Positions 51,601 to 56,817 of a stretch of DNA of 64,000 bases are shown piece after piece. Location: contig NZ_AP025477.1 in assembly GCF_024347415.1 (NCBI RefSeq), positions 496,001 to 560,000 of the forward strand, in the 5' to 3' direction. Each line of letters starts with the position of its first letter. The first letter of the stretch is position 1. The notes beneath the pieces were generated by a model that searched no databases, was not told where the DNA came from, and saw only the letters and a list, made by a program, of their open reading frames with translations. The stretch comes from Vibrio crassostreae (GTDB lineage Bacteria > Pseudomonadota > Gammaproteobacteria > Enterobacterales > Vibrionaceae). The translations under genes were made by a program, and so were the position numbers.

Positions 51601-54600
51601 AGTGCTGTTAATGATGCTCCAGTGGCCGGAAACGTGGCTTACTCGGTTGATGAAGACGGTTCAATTACGCTGTCTCAAGAGCAGTTGCTGGCTAACGCAT
51701 CCGATGTTGATGGTGATGCACTGACCGCAAGCAACCTATCTGCGGGTGATAATGCGACCGTAACAGCGAACGATGATGGTTCATTTACTATCACTCCTGA
51801 TGCTGACTTCAACGGCGACATAGACCTAAGCTTCGATGTGTCAGATGGCCTTGAAACTGTTCAAGCTGGCGTCGACCTAACGGTTAACCCAGTCAATGAC
51901 CTACCGACAGCAGAAGACCAAAGCTTCACCGTTGAGGAAGATGGAACGTTAATCTTCACGGATGCAGACCTACTAGCAGGCGCTGCAGACATTGACGGCG
52001 ATGACTTGTCTATCACGGATGTGTCTTACACGGGCGCAGAAGGTGTGTTCACTGATAATGGTGATGGCACTTACAGCTTTGCTCCGAACGAGAACTTCAA
52101 TGGCGATGTAAACCTTGGCTTCAAAGTGTCTGATGGCACTGAGACAGTCGATGCCAATATTGATGTGACCGTAACCGACATTAACGATGCACCAGTGGCG
52201 GGTTCAACGTCTTACCAAATGAACGAAGATGGCACCATCACAATCAGCCCTGAGCAGTTAATTGCTAATAGCTCAGACGTTGATGGTGAAGTGTCGCTTG
52301 AAAGCGTGACTTATTCAGGCTCTGACGGCTCCTTGGTTCAAAGCGATAACGGGTCTGTGACCTTCACGCCAAACGAGAACTTCAATGGTGATATCAGCCT
52401 AGATGTGGTCGTGACCGATGACGACGGTGCGACTGCAACAACAACGGCAGGTATCGAAGTTCTGGCTGTGAACGATGGACCTGAATCTGAGGATGTGAAA
52501 CTAACCACAGCCGAAGACAGCACCATTCTTATCACACAAGACATGTTGTTAGCTCAAGCTACCGACATCGATAACACCGCAGACGAGCTGTCGGCTTCTG
52601 GTCTACAAATCGACCCTAGCTTAGGTGAGTTGCTAGACAACGAAGATGGTACTTGGTCATTTACGCCAAACGAAAACTTCAATGGCGATGTGCCAATGAC
52701 GTTTAACGTTAGCGATGGCCAAGAGACAATTTCAGTCGACGGCAACATCGATGTTACGCCAGTCAATGATGCACCTGAAGCTCCAATGATTGAGATGCAA
52801 GGCGAAGAAGATGTGGTCATGGTGATTGACCCAGCTTACATTGCGGATCAAGTGACGGATCTTGATGGTGACGAGATCAGCATTGAGAGCATCACAGTTC
52901 GAGCTCCAGCGAATGCAACCTTAACTCAGCAACCAGACGGCATGTATCACTTAGTGACTACTCAAGACTTCAACGGCTTGGTAGAACTGGGTTATCAGGC
53001 AACTGATGGTGAAGAAGTGATTGATGGCTCGCTAAATGTGGATGTGATTCCGGTTAACGACGCTCCATTTAATGTCGGTAACGCGATGATGACCACAGAC
53101 GAAGATGGCGCGTTCACCTTCGATGCTGGCGACTTGATGAACTTGTTCGGTGACATTGATACCGCAGACCTTGTTGTTTCACGCATTATCACCGCCGACG
53201 GTGAAGACGGCGGAGAAGTAACAGACAACGGTGATGGCACTTGGACATTCACACCAGCGGGTGACTTTGCAGGCGTTTCAGACCTACAAGTTGTCGTAAG
53301 TGACGGTGAGTTCGAAACGGTTCTCGATGTTCCGGTGTACGTACGTCCTGTCGCAGATGGCGCGGTTATATCAACCGACCATGATGGTCCATTAGTCTTC
53401 GGTGAAGATGAAACGGGTCACTTGGGACTGAACGTTGGCCTAGTCGATGACTCAGAAACACTAAGTAACTTAGTGATGACAGGTTTCCCTGTTGGGTTCG
53501 AGGTAACCGATGGTGTGAACACCGTGATGATCACTGAGCCGGGTCAATACATCGACCTGTTCGACTGGGATATCTCAAACATTCAAATGACACCTCCTGA
53601 AGACTTCCATGGTGAGTTCTTCGTAACCGTAAGTGCAACCACGGTTGATTACGGAGATGAACCAGAAGCGTTCGAAGATGGCATCGATTCAGGTGACTTC
53701 GAAACGGTAGCGGGTGATTCCATCATCCTAACCGCGGATGACCTAATCGGTTTAGCTGAGAATGTGGATGCTGACAGCGACGATGAAGTGAAACTGGTTC
53801 ATCTTGCCGACCGCAGCCAAGGTGAGATTGTCGACAATGGCGATGGCACTTGGACGTTCACACCAGCACCAGGCTTTACTGGCGAAGCCGATATTGCTTA
53901 CGTGGTGGACAAAGATGGCGTGCTTCATGATGAGCAAACTGGCGTAGTCGTGAAAGAAGGCGACTCGCAAGAGAATGCAGCACCAGAAGTTAACAGCATC
54001 ACGACGACGGAAATTGCAGCAGATGCTACCTTGTCGTTCACTGATGAAGACATGTTAGCGAACCTGAGCGATGCAGAAGGCGATAGCTTAAGCATTGAGT
54101 CAGTAAGCTTGATGGAAGGTCAGGGCGTAATAGAGAGCGATAACCAAGGTAACTACCAATTCACACCTGCTGAAGACTACACCGGAGATGTTCAAGTTGG
54201 GTTTATAGCGACCGATGGCGAGAATCGCATCGAAAGCTTCTTCAATGTGGATATCCAAGGCGGAGATGAAGCGGCGGCGAGCGAAGGTTATGCCTTAGCT
54301 GACGATGGTTCACTAACTATCACGGATGCACAGCTGGTGGATGAGTTAGGCGTGAGTGATTCTGCACAAGTTGTTGATGTTGCAGACGCGAACGATGCTG
54401 GCTTCTTTGCCGAATCAGGTGAAGGTGAGTGGACTTACTGGCCGAACGAAGACTTCGATGGCAATTTAGCGATGAATGTTGAAGTTAACGACGGCGGTGA
54501 AGTATCAAGTCACAGCTTAAGCATCCAAGTTGAAGATGATTCAGTACAAAGTGATGAACCACAAGTCCAAGCTGCTCAAGCAACAGAAGAGCAACAAGTG

Positions 54601-55146
54601 GAAGTGGCTCAACAAGCTGATGACCAAGCTCAAGATGCTGAAACTGAAGACAGTACAGCCGATGTAACCGCGGCACCGGGCGATACCATCTCTATCTCGA
54701 TTCCAGATGAGGTGAGTGGTAACGAATCGGTTGATTACGCTGATATGTCTGGCTTACCTGAGGGCGCTACTGTGAGCAACGCACTTGATAACGGTGATGG
54801 TAGCTTCACAATCAGTGGCAACTTAGAGCAGCCTGTATCTGTTGAACTTCCAGAAGGTTACGAAGGTACTAGCGAGATCCAATTCCAAGGTTACGACGAA
54901 TTGGGTAGCTCAATAGACGGAGCTAGCGGTTCTGTTGAAGTTGAAGTCGATGATCAATACACCATGCAAGGTTCTACGCAAGAGCAGCAACCGGACATGG
55001 CGGGTATGGAATCTGGTGGCAGCGACTGGACAAGTGCGGGAGGCCAAGACCAAGGTGTTGACTTCACGGACGACTCTGGAAGCTTCGATTCAGATTCTCA
55101 AACTGGAACTGATCAAGGCAACGACTTCGACCAAAGCTCGATTTAA
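33628..55146 (+). CDS. Giant tandem-95-type repeat adhesin exported by the adjacent type I system
   Basis: A single 7172-codon frame encodes a very acidic surface or secreted protein. Residues 1 to about 218 are low-complexity (Gln/Asn, then Ala/Gly/Glu) without a signal peptide. About 58 cadherin-like repeats of 91-100 residues follow. Each starts NDxPV, has EDGSI-x-L/F-T, D-hydrophobic-E/D-GD, DNGDGTYTFAPNENFNG and DVSDG, matching the 'tandem-95 repeat' family with Ca2+-binding Asp-rich turns. Non-repeat inserts are: a beta domain at about 2029-2190, a DUF4114-like domain at about 3020-3155, a jelly-roll-like domain at about 4192-4370 and a carboxypeptidase-regulatory-like plus beta-sandwich pair at about 5098-5321. 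The end is an acidic Gln/Glu linker, one beta domain and a 60-residue Ser/Gly/Asp/Gln tail. No RTX nonapeptides are seen. The export operon diverges from its promoter region, indicating the cognate exporter. GGAGG precedes the ATG. Confidence 0.93.
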   Translation: MAGENNQNNQNEDLNDAVEQTDTNDAGTPSQQQNQQNQQNTIASTVATGAENTDAADEVNQALEDNPSGAGNSEEAAASGAAVQEETPESDGDSDAAQSNVVGGAASEAGSDNAAGSGGGAGAGAQAVGGDNAEAATGGSDAEGNEEQGQAARTSAAPSSTSSESDEQQVGDDLDSQTVEETFAVDVQASDEETISEVEDDFDSETTSETFKIQVESENDAPDAEQDLAYIMDEDGSITFTQEQLLEYASDVDGDELVASNVQVGADAMVQDNGDGTFTVVPSADFNGELDLTFDISDGQETISSAIDLTVRPINDAPVPEDKTFEIEEDGTLVFTDVDLLTGATDIEGDNLSVEGVTYDGGDGILTDNGDGSYTFAPNENFNGDVNFSFDVSDGTDTVAANIDVSVTAVDDAPVSGDLAYSVDEDGSIRLSQEQLLSQASDVEGDDLTASGLTVGGDATVTQNDDGSFTITPDTNFNGDIDISFDISDGTNTVQASADLTVNPINDLPVPQDQPFSVEEDGTLIFTDADLLTGATDIEGDNLSVEGVTYDGGDGILTDNGNGTYTFAPNENFNGEVNFSFDVSDGTDTVSANIDVSVTAVDDAPVSGDLAYSVDEDGSIRLSQEQLLSQASDVEGDDLTASSLTVDGDATVTQNVDGSFTITPDENFNGDIDIRFDISDGTNTVQASAALTVNPINDLPVPQDQQFSVEEDGTLMFTDADLLTGATDIEGDNLSVEGVTYDGGDGILTDNGNGTYTFAPNENFNGDVNFSFDVSDGTDTVSANIDVSVTAVDDAPVSGDLAYSVDEDGSIRLSQEQLLSQASDVEGDDLTASGLTVGGDATVTQNDDGSFTITPDENFNGDIDISFDISDGTNTVQASADLTVNPINDLPVPQDQQFSVEEDGTLQFTDADLLTGATDIEGDDLTVEGISYEGTDGVLTDHGDGSYSFAPNENFNGEVNFSFDVSDGTDTVSANIDVSVTPENDPPVAGSTSYTVNEDNSITISDAQLLANSSDIEGDVSIDSVTYSGSDGVLEINGNGTYTFSPNENFNGEIALDVVVADEDGATDATTAGITVLEVNDPPVAGPTSYTIDEDSVLTFSESQVLLNASDVEGDVELVGINYNGPDGIFSVNGDGTCSFAPNENFNGQVQLDVTIRDEDGAEVDTVINVDVLPINDAPVSGDLAYNVNEDGSITLSQEQLLSQASDVEGDDLTASDLTVDGNATVTANDDGSFTIVPDANFNGDVDIQFNITDGTDTVQATADLTVNPVNDLPVPQDQQFSIEEDGTLQFTDADLLTGATDIDGDDLTVEGISYTGGDGVLTDHGDGTYTFAPNENFNGDVNFSFDVSDGTETVNANIDVSVTPENDPPVAGSTSYMVNEDNAITISDEQLLANSSDVEGAVSVDSVTYSGTDGVFQDNGDGSYTFLPNENFSGDISLDVIVADEDGSIDETTAGITVLEVNDPPVAGPTSYTIDEDSVLTFSESQILVNASDVEGDVELVGINYDGEDGIFTVNGDGTCSFAPNENFNGQVQLGVTIQDEEGATVETQINVDVLPINDPPVSGDLAYTINEDSSITLSQEQLLARAGDIDSENLEAINLSTDENATIQQNDDGSYTITPDADYNGDLDLSFDIIDNDGGEVQVGLDITVNPLNDLPQAQDQQFTIEEDGTLLFTDEDLLTGASDIDGDDLSIENVLYTGADGVLSDNGDGTYSFAPNENFNGDVQFSFDVSDGTGSTAAHIDVSVTPENDPPVAGSTAYTVQEDGQITISDEQLLANSSDVEGDVALSSVTYAGDDGSFVDNGNGTYTFTPNENFDGDISLDVVVVDEDGATATTTAGIDVIAVNDGPETSGIQVEVDEDNSITITQEQLLANATDVEGDELTASNLQTNDPDATIVANDDGSFTITHTENFNGELDFTYSISDGDNEVLTTLDLTVNPVNDAPEAGEEIFIQAQEDQTVGVTLREEPALRLDQAPENGIIEANVNNEWVVLEVGQEVPADTEVRFVPSEDALAEGTHTTQIGTFDDNASVDDWGTEVDPYTREFSDGDLTVTVQSNDDPLGAWNGNTHIGHGIGDTDRQGLSGDEKLTISVEGQDINEISFHLDGLGGWFMEESRHFTEVEIRAFNEDGDMIDSMTYHKEDRGTFETDYTLTVDQPVSYFELGTVQGNGTYVVQNMTVSQTCHDEAVFTSIGVDGSEITETVELNIHAGDNEIELTADLPNITIDTEGSAQFASVVITEEQLLAQASDIDGDDLDIQNLELVGENSEHATLTDNGDGTWTVTPDENFYGEIELGYQVSDGELTDDNIININFESVNDAPIVSGPMVLSTDEDQGITFSADDLLANTTDVEGDALSISDITYGGDDGDLVDNGDGTFTFMPNENFNGEIDIDYKVFDGTDEVATHLDLTVVPVNDVPVPGEPLHTQMLENGSMIIEAKDLLSGATDVDGDILHVENLLLADQTQGTLTDNGDNTFTFEPAEDFYGEVNLTFDISDGQASAPSTARVDVEIVNEGPEVSGPIEAAVDEDGSITITQEDLLANATDVDGDNLEAVNFATNDPNAVVVENPDGSFTITPSADFFGEIEFTYDVTDAIETVAADLNLTVNPINDAPDVPDMSFTTEDGQAITITEAELLTQATDVEGDELSVLNVTSASDTVDVTDNGDGTYTLTPEQGFFGNVDLTFDVSDGTDVVAANIDLKVEFVNDAPEATPMVADVDEDGSILVTQAMLLENASDQDGDELFASALETNDPNASIVDNGDGTYTVTPSENFNGDIAFTYEVSDGELSTANDMTLTVNPVNDIPIVAPGMYHIEEDGSILFTQEDLLSGAIDIDGDDLSVTSINYSGEEGTVTDNGDGTFSFVPEEHFSGDLQFSFTVTDGTDEVEQDLSVHIEAVADAPDLVITDGDGVNVDDQAILVEPGGIVELNIAAALVDQDLSETLTVTVDGVPEGSVIQYDNEGVLNDQENGITSYNDTEITVTFEGETAGYQNAAGYYKVDEDGNITGVEVVYENASQVGGGGDLVPGQDQFSFQVEEGESFNLFLIPNGHQHNDFDAMQEGQYEFRAADGSPANMDTVDPQLVFIAADGTETVVQGQNGDAIFHGGSSSQLNQDGIEHTRTTVNEDGELVYGFEDLYGGGDADFSDFNFTIDVGEVNSQIYSGEVTVGPDGTVNLPTTAIENALQIQLPEDFNEQLEVHVTATATELSNDDSETVSQTIYINATGAHIEHAPEALPVAATVEEDGSIIITQEDLLANARDLDGDQLTALNLATDDDNVTIADNGDGTYTLTPDADFNGDVSFTFDVSDGDDVVSTNLELTVSPVNDGPVAQDQAFIVNEDGVLTFTDQDLLTGATDIEGDDLSVEGVTYTGADGVLTDNGDGTYSFAPNENFNGDVNFSFNVSDGTDTVTANIDVSVTPENDPPVAGSTSYTVHEDNSITISNEQLLANSSDIEGEVAIDSVTYSGSDGVLEINGDGTYTFSPNENFNGEVSLDVVVVDEDDAAVSTTAGITVLEVNDPPVAGPTSYTIDEDSVLTFNESQVLLNASDIEGDVQLVEINYDGSDGIFSINGDGTCSFAPNENFNGQVQLDVTIQDEDGAQVDTHITVDVLPINDVPVSGDLAYSVEEDGSITLSQEQLLSQASDVDGDDLTASNLVVDGDATVVVNDDGSFTITPDANFNGDIDLTFDISDGTDTLVATADLTVNPVNDLPQPQDQTFSIGEDGILNFTDEDLLTGATDIDGDDLSVEGVTYTGADGVLTDNGDGSYSFAPNENFNGDVNFSFDVSDGTDTVQANIDVSVTPENDPPVAGSTSYTVHEDNSITISDEQLLANSSDIEGEVAVDSVTYTGADGVFEDNGDGTYTFSPNENFNGEVSLDVVVTDEEGATEATTAGITVLEVNDPPIAGSTSYSVNEDEVITISSEQLLANASDIEGEVAIDSVNYTGSDGIFTDNGDGTFSFAPNANFDGDVSLDVVVTDEDGATATTTANIDVLPVNDAPVSGDLAYSVDEDGSITLSQEQLLAQASDVDGDDLTAANLTVGGDATVTSNDDGSFTITPDADFNGDIDLNFDITDGDATLQATADLTVNPVNDLPTVGEPQFVTQEDTSFTFTEEQLLQNAGDIDGDNLSVENVASDSGSLVDNGDGTYTFAPNENFDGNVNVTFDVNDGTAIVPAEATIDVQSVVDMPELSIASDLVIASDNFESGSNGWNTGTESSQGFESGDMLGRIGGTGGDEAVSKTYDIPSDVSEVNISFSFYEIDSWDGESFQIFVGGEELTSLDNSAFQTQDGTTTLYDSAGNEVGEVVHGVSQGEGFSGWNDQAHQINLTVPVEDGQLELGFGSTLNQGVSDESFGIDNIEITVSDADYQIIGTEDTPVPLDIDAALTDTDGSENLAILIEDVPEGSSLSAGTDNGDGTWSLQPEELEGLEFIPSGDFNGDVVLTVNATSTDVDTGTIATATQDVTIHISPANDVPEVDGDISAVTGEDNSITLTQEQLLEHAVDIDGDDLSAINLTTNDENATVQMNDDGSFTITPSENFNGNIEFSYDVTDGEDMVAAGLDLTVTPVNDAPEPQDQAFIIGEDGVLNFTDEDLLTGATDVEGDDLTVEGVTYTGADGVLTDNGDGSYSFAPNENFNGDVNFSFDVSDGTDTVQANIDVSVTPENDPPVAGSTSYTVHEDNSITISNEQLLASSSDVEGEVAIDSVSYTGSDGVFEDNGDGTYTFSPNENFNGEVSLAVVVTDEDGATEATTAGITVLEVNDPPIAGSTSYSVNEDEVITISSEQLLANSSDVEGEVAIDSVTYTGADGIFTDNGDGTFSFAPNVNFDGDVSLDVVVTDEDGATVATSASIDVLPINDPPVSGDLAYSIDEDGSITLTQEQLLSQASDVDGDDLTASNLSAGDNATVVDNGDGTFTVTPDANFNGDIDLSFDISDGTESIVANADLTVNPVNDLPTTSDVYANVDEDNVITITQEQLLANAADIEGDDLVASDLTLVGDDATIVDNGDGTFSITPSENFNGYIDVAYSISDGDTPIAANLGLTVDPVNDAPIVSADVAITIEEDGSYTITQEELLQFATDIEDDDMTAIIGEPGDETTVTGTVLDAETGNPIVGADVTLTDNAGHSYTAVTDQSGNYSVSGPVVDQGTVTIEQEGSITSSFLVPAGEDTNGGVTAISEVLEETDMRIVVTWGESPRDMDNHLWLYDTENGNELDHIYYRDMSHDLGEGNVVQQDVDDTNGGGPETITIPNYQDADMHYSVHNYTSRSWDVDGVEDVQVQVFVGDTLIETFSPDLSDNPSGDHWHVFDIVNGVIVPSQDVGTQNAFDLPTAEEALANENGIDISELLTGDEGDGSDETGGNEPSVGDISIDNALITDNGDGTYTITPEENFNGEFSISYNVDDGNGGVTPAELDVTVTAVNDLSVIYDHDYTINEDGSLTFTDEQLLAGATDIDGDDLSVESVNYEGTDGVFTDNGDGTYTFAPNENFNGSVDLTYDVSDGADVVSANIDVQVVPINDVPVAGTTAYTVEEDGSITLSDTQLLANSSDVEGDVFVSDVSYSGTDGVFTDNGDGTYTFSPNENFNGDISLDVSVMDEDGATAETTAGIDVIAVNDLPVAGSTTYSVDEDNVITISDAQILANSSDIEGDVSVSDVSYSGADGIFTDNGDGTYSFAPNENFNGNVSLDVTVADEDGATAQTTAGVDVIAVNDAPVSGDLAYSVDEDGSITLSQEQLLAQASDVDGDDLTAANLTAGDNATVTANEDGSFTITPDADFNGDIDLSFDLSDGTETVVATADLTVNPVNDVAVVEDVAYTIEEDGSLTFTDEQLLAGASDIDGDELSVVDVSYTGAEGVFTDNGDGTYTFAPNENFNGEVSLDFSVSDGTETVDANIDVTVTDVNDAPVAGATSYQMNEDGTITLSPEQLIANSSDVDGEVSLDSVSYSGADGILVQNEDGSVTFAPNENFNGDINLDVTVIDDDGATAQTTAGIEVSAVNDAPVAGNVAYSVDEDGSITLSQEQLLANASDVDGDALTASNLSAGDNATVTANDDGSFTITPDADFNGDIDLSFDVSDGLETVQAGVDLTVNPVNDLPTAEDQSFTVEEDGTLIFTDADLLAGAADIDGDDLSITDVSYTGAEGVFTDNGDGTYSFAPNENFNGDVNLGFKVSDGTETVDANIDVTVTDINDAPVAGSTSYQMNEDGTITISPEQLIANSSDVDGEVSLESVTYSGSDGSLVQSDNGSVTFTPNENFNGDISLDVVVTDDDGATATTTAGIEVLAVNDGPESEDVKLTTAEDSTILITQDMLLAQATDIDNTADELSASGLQIDPSLGELLDNEDGTWSFTPNENFNGDVPMTFNVSDGQETISVDGNIDVTPVNDAPEAPMIEMQGEEDVVMVIDPAYIADQVTDLDGDEISIESITVRAPANATLTQQPDGMYHLVTTQDFNGLVELGYQATDGEEVIDGSLNVDVIPVNDAPFNVGNAMMTTDEDGAFTFDAGDLMNLFGDIDTADLVVSRIITADGEDGGEVTDNGDGTWTFTPAGDFAGVSDLQVVVSDGEFETVLDVPVYVRPVADGAVISTDHDGPLVFGEDETGHLGLNVGLVDDSETLSNLVMTGFPVGFEVTDGVNTVMITEPGQYIDLFDWDISNIQMTPPEDFHGEFFVTVSATTVDYGDEPEAFEDGIDSGDFETVAGDSIILTADDLIGLAENVDADSDDEVKLVHLADRSQGEIVDNGDGTWTFTPAPGFTGEADIAYVVDKDGVLHDEQTGVVVKEGDSQENAAPEVNSITTTEIAADATLSFTDEDMLANLSDAEGDSLSIESVSLMEGQGVIESDNQGNYQFTPAEDYTGDVQVGFIATDGENRIESFFNVDIQGGDEAAASEGYALADDGSLTITDAQLVDELGVSDSAQVVDVADANDAGFFAESGEGEWTYWPNEDFDGNLAMNVEVNDGGEVSSHSLSIQVEDDSVQSDEPQVQAAQATEEQQVEVAQQADDQAQDAETEDSTADVTAAPGDTISISIPDEVSGNESVDYADMSGLPEGATVSNALDNGDGSFTISGNLEQPVSVELPEGYEGTSEIQFQGYDELGSSIDGASGSVEVEVDDQYTMQGSTQEQQPDMAGMESGGSDWTSAGGQDQGVDFTDDSGSFDSDSQTGTDQGNDFDQSSI
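34858..36576 (+). repeat. Three tandem copies of a 573-bp (191-aa) two-repeat unit
   Basis: Within the adhesin gene, the unit beginning GATGATGCGCCAGT at 34858 recurs at 35431 and 36004, exactly 573 bp apart each time. Each unit encodes one SGDLAYSVDEDGSI-type and one QDQ-FS-EEDGTL-type repeat. Nucleotide identity is very high between copies, pointing to recent duplication. The third copy diverges towards its end and passes into the next repeat family at 36577. Confidence 0.85.
36577..38877 (+). repeat. Two tandem copies of a ~1150-bp four-repeat super-unit
   Basis: A four-repeat order (PPVAGSTSY, PPVAGPTSY, PVSGDLAY, then QDQ-type) starts at 36577 and again at 37726; the next PPVAGST-type repeat starts at 38878, giving periods of 1149 and 1152 bp. 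Similar super-units recur further on. Confidence 0.8.
43891..46180 (+). repeat. Further two copies of the four-repeat super-unit
   Basis: The same repeat order starts at 43891 and again at 45040 (1149 bp apart); the second copy has a variant second repeat and a divergent last repeat before the jelly-roll-like insert. A fifth, related copy starts at 47620. Confidence 0.75.
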
Positions 55147-55203
55147 TCGAGAGAGCTTAGTTTTAGTCTGAACCGACATTTAGTCTAAACCAACAAGTAA
55201 ATA

Positions 55204-55264
55204 GGGCAGCGTAAAGTTGCCCTCATTAAAGCCATGTAGAGTTATTGATACATGGCTTTTTTTA
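55204..55264 (+). terminator. Terminator region after the adhesin gene
   Basis: A small hairpin (GGGCA/TGCCC, 55204-55222) is followed by a strong one, AAAGCCATGTA at 55228-55238 with TACATGGCTTT at 55249-55259, continuing into a T run. It lies about 60-120 nt after the stop. Confidence 0.88.
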
Positions 55265-55357
55265 ATTTGTTTTTGTTGCTTGTTTCGCTAATTAAACTTG
55301 AGAACAGGTAAATATGTCCTTAATTATTAGAAGAGTCAATTATGAAGGAGGAACGAC

Positions 55358-55711
55358 ATGTATCGTTATGTCAGTTCACCGCAAGCGTCGAAGTACATAG
55401 TGCCACCACCTCAACATCGTGAGTTGTCGAGTGTGGATGTGCCTGAGTCCGAATTGGAGATGCGAGAAATATTGAATAATTGGTTTGCTGATGGTTTAGC
55501 ACCCATTATTGAAAGTGAAGATGACTACATCTCTGCGAGCGATCACGTTCGATTCGAAAAGCTTAGCCGCACCGTTGGGATGTTGTTGAGAAACAAAGAT
55601 TATTATTTTGCGGCCAAACGGATTTTATCAGTGTGGGAACAAGATTGTCTTGAAACCACTTATATCAATTATCTCATTTTGCGCAGTGAGCGAGTCACTT
55701 CTCTAAGGTAA
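55358..55711 (+). CDS. Small uncharacterised protein, paralogue of 23886-24260
   Basis: This 117-aa cytoplasmic protein has no signal peptide or known domain. It is preceded by a strong ribosome binding site (GAAGGAGG). It shares DVPESELEMREILNNW and LLRNKDYYFAAKRILSVW with the protein encoded at the far end of the locus, where the matching segments are DVPEEEFELREIVEVW and LLKNRVYRAALNRMLGVW. Between these blocks the sequence is diverged and acidic. It follows the adhesin terminator by about 95 nt and so probably has its own promoter. The mirrored placement suggests a role tied to the adhesin system; nothing more specific can be supported. Confidence 0.75.
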   Translation: MYRYVSSPQASKYIVPPPQHRELSSVDVPESELEMREILNNWFADGLAPIIESEDDYISASDHVRFEKLSRTVGMLLRNKDYYFAAKRILSVWEQDCLETTYINYLILRSERVTSLR

Positions 55712-55796
55712 GTTAATGCTGTGGCAATTTTCCTTCGCCATTAGCGACTTTGGGTTTGTGTGCTTAAGATCTTTTTGTTTTTCTAGCGAATCTGCA

Positions 55797-55827
55797 AACA
55801 AAAAGGGCAAGCTTGGAGGCTCACCCT
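55797..55827 (-). terminator. Terminator of the sigma factor gene
   Basis: On the minus strand AGGGTGAGC pairs with GCTTGCCCT (two wobble pairs) around a 6-nt loop and runs into TTTTT. It lies about 95 nt past the sigma factor stop. Confidence 0.65.
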
Positions 55828-55920
55828 AAAGGTTCTTTGTTTTACTTACGTTGTTTTTTTTAATTACGTTGCTGTTTTGGCTTAACGTTATTTTCAACTA
55901 ATTCTCAACTGGGTTACGAC

Positions 55921-56817
55921 TTACACCCAACCATCAAATTTGAGTCGTTTTTGAATCCTCTCGACTGCCTCTTTCTGCATTTGTCTAACACGCTCGTTAG
56001 AAACATTCACATCCAACATTTGTCCGACCTCAGACAGCGTTTTCACCTTGTTATCGAAGAAACCAAAACGGTGAATAAGAACCTTCTGCAATTTAGGTGG
56101 CAGTGTGTTTATTATCTGCTCTAGCGCATGTGTAAATGATTGGTCTTCACAATCTTGTTGAGGGTCGGGGATATATTCACTTTCGCATTGATCAAGCACC
56201 ATAGGCGCATGGCTAGTTCCAACCGTTGTCGTCACGTCAATAAACCCGCTTAATGCCACCAATTGATCGACGCGTTCGGCCTTAACACCTGAACTGTCTG
56301 ATAGCTCAGAAATTGAAACCTCTTTACTCATTTTTTTGCTTACATCAAGCTTTTTTGAGGCGAGGCTGTTTATTTCTTTACACACGTGGGCTGGCAATCG
56401 AACGGTTCGACCCGTGTTCATCAGTGCGGCTTCAATGTTTTCGCGGATCCACCACACAGCATAGGTTGAAAAACGATAACCTGGTTCTGGATCGTATTTG
56501 TCGATGGCCTTAATCAAGCCAATGTTGCCTTCCTCGATCAGGTCGAGCAGGGTGAAATTATTGCCTTTACGTTTTAGGTAACTCTTTGCGATTTTCACAA
56601 CAAGGCGCAGGTTTGATTCGATCATGACATCACGCGCTTTTTTATCACCCGCGCGATTCAATTTTGCATAATACACCTCATCTTCACGTGACAGCAGATC
56701 AATGCCAACAATATCTTTCAGATAATGAGCATAAGGGTCTGCACTGGTAGAAAATGATTCGGTAATGGGTGTTTCATCCGTGAGCCCCTGAAACGCAGCA
56801 AAACTATCGTTGTTCAT
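55921..56817 (-). CDS. RpoS-family alternative sigma factor (RpoQ/RpoX-like)
   Basis: This is a sigma-70 group 2-type RNA polymerase sigma factor of 298 aa. It has region 1.2 (DPYAHYLKDIVGIDLLSREDEVYYAK), region 2 (NLRLVVKIAKSYLKRKGN, LDLIEEGNIGLIKAIDKYDP, GYRFSTYAVWWIRENIEAAL), the region 3 start (TGRTVRLPAHV) and region 4 (LSEVGQML and NERVRQMQKEAVERI). It lacks the long N-terminal region of RpoD and is slightly shorter than RpoS (about 330 aa). Vibrionaceae have such RpoS paralogues, named RpoQ or RpoX, tied to biofilm and quorum sensing (known); the exact orthology here is not certain. Start ATG 56817 has AAGGA upstream. Its place beside the adhesin locus makes it a candidate regulator. 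Confidence 0.88.
   Translation of the reverse strand: MNNDSFAAFQGLTDETPITESFSTSADPYAHYLKDIVGIDLLSREDEVYYAKLNRAGDKKARDVMIESNLRLVVKIAKSYLKRKGNNFTLLDLIEEGNIGLIKAIDKYDPEPGYRFSTYAVWWIRENIEAALMNTGRTVRLPAHVCKEINSLASKKLDVSKKMSKEVSISELSDSSGVKAERVDQLVALSGFIDVTTTVGTSHAPMVLDQCESEYIPDPQQDCEDQSFTHALEQIINTLPPKLQKVLIHRFGFFDNKVKTLSEVGQMLDVNVSNERVRQMQKEAVERIQKRLKFDGWV

Noticed and set aside
34437..53252. Many 60-160-codon antisense or shifted frames in the adhesin gene
   Set aside because: They recur with the repeats, as expected from shared codon patterns, and lack ribosome binding sites or coding character.
33628..55146. RTX toxin or MARTX interpretation of the giant gene
   Set aside because: No RTX nonapeptides and no toxin effector or cysteine protease domains were seen; the array is cadherin-like tandem repeats.
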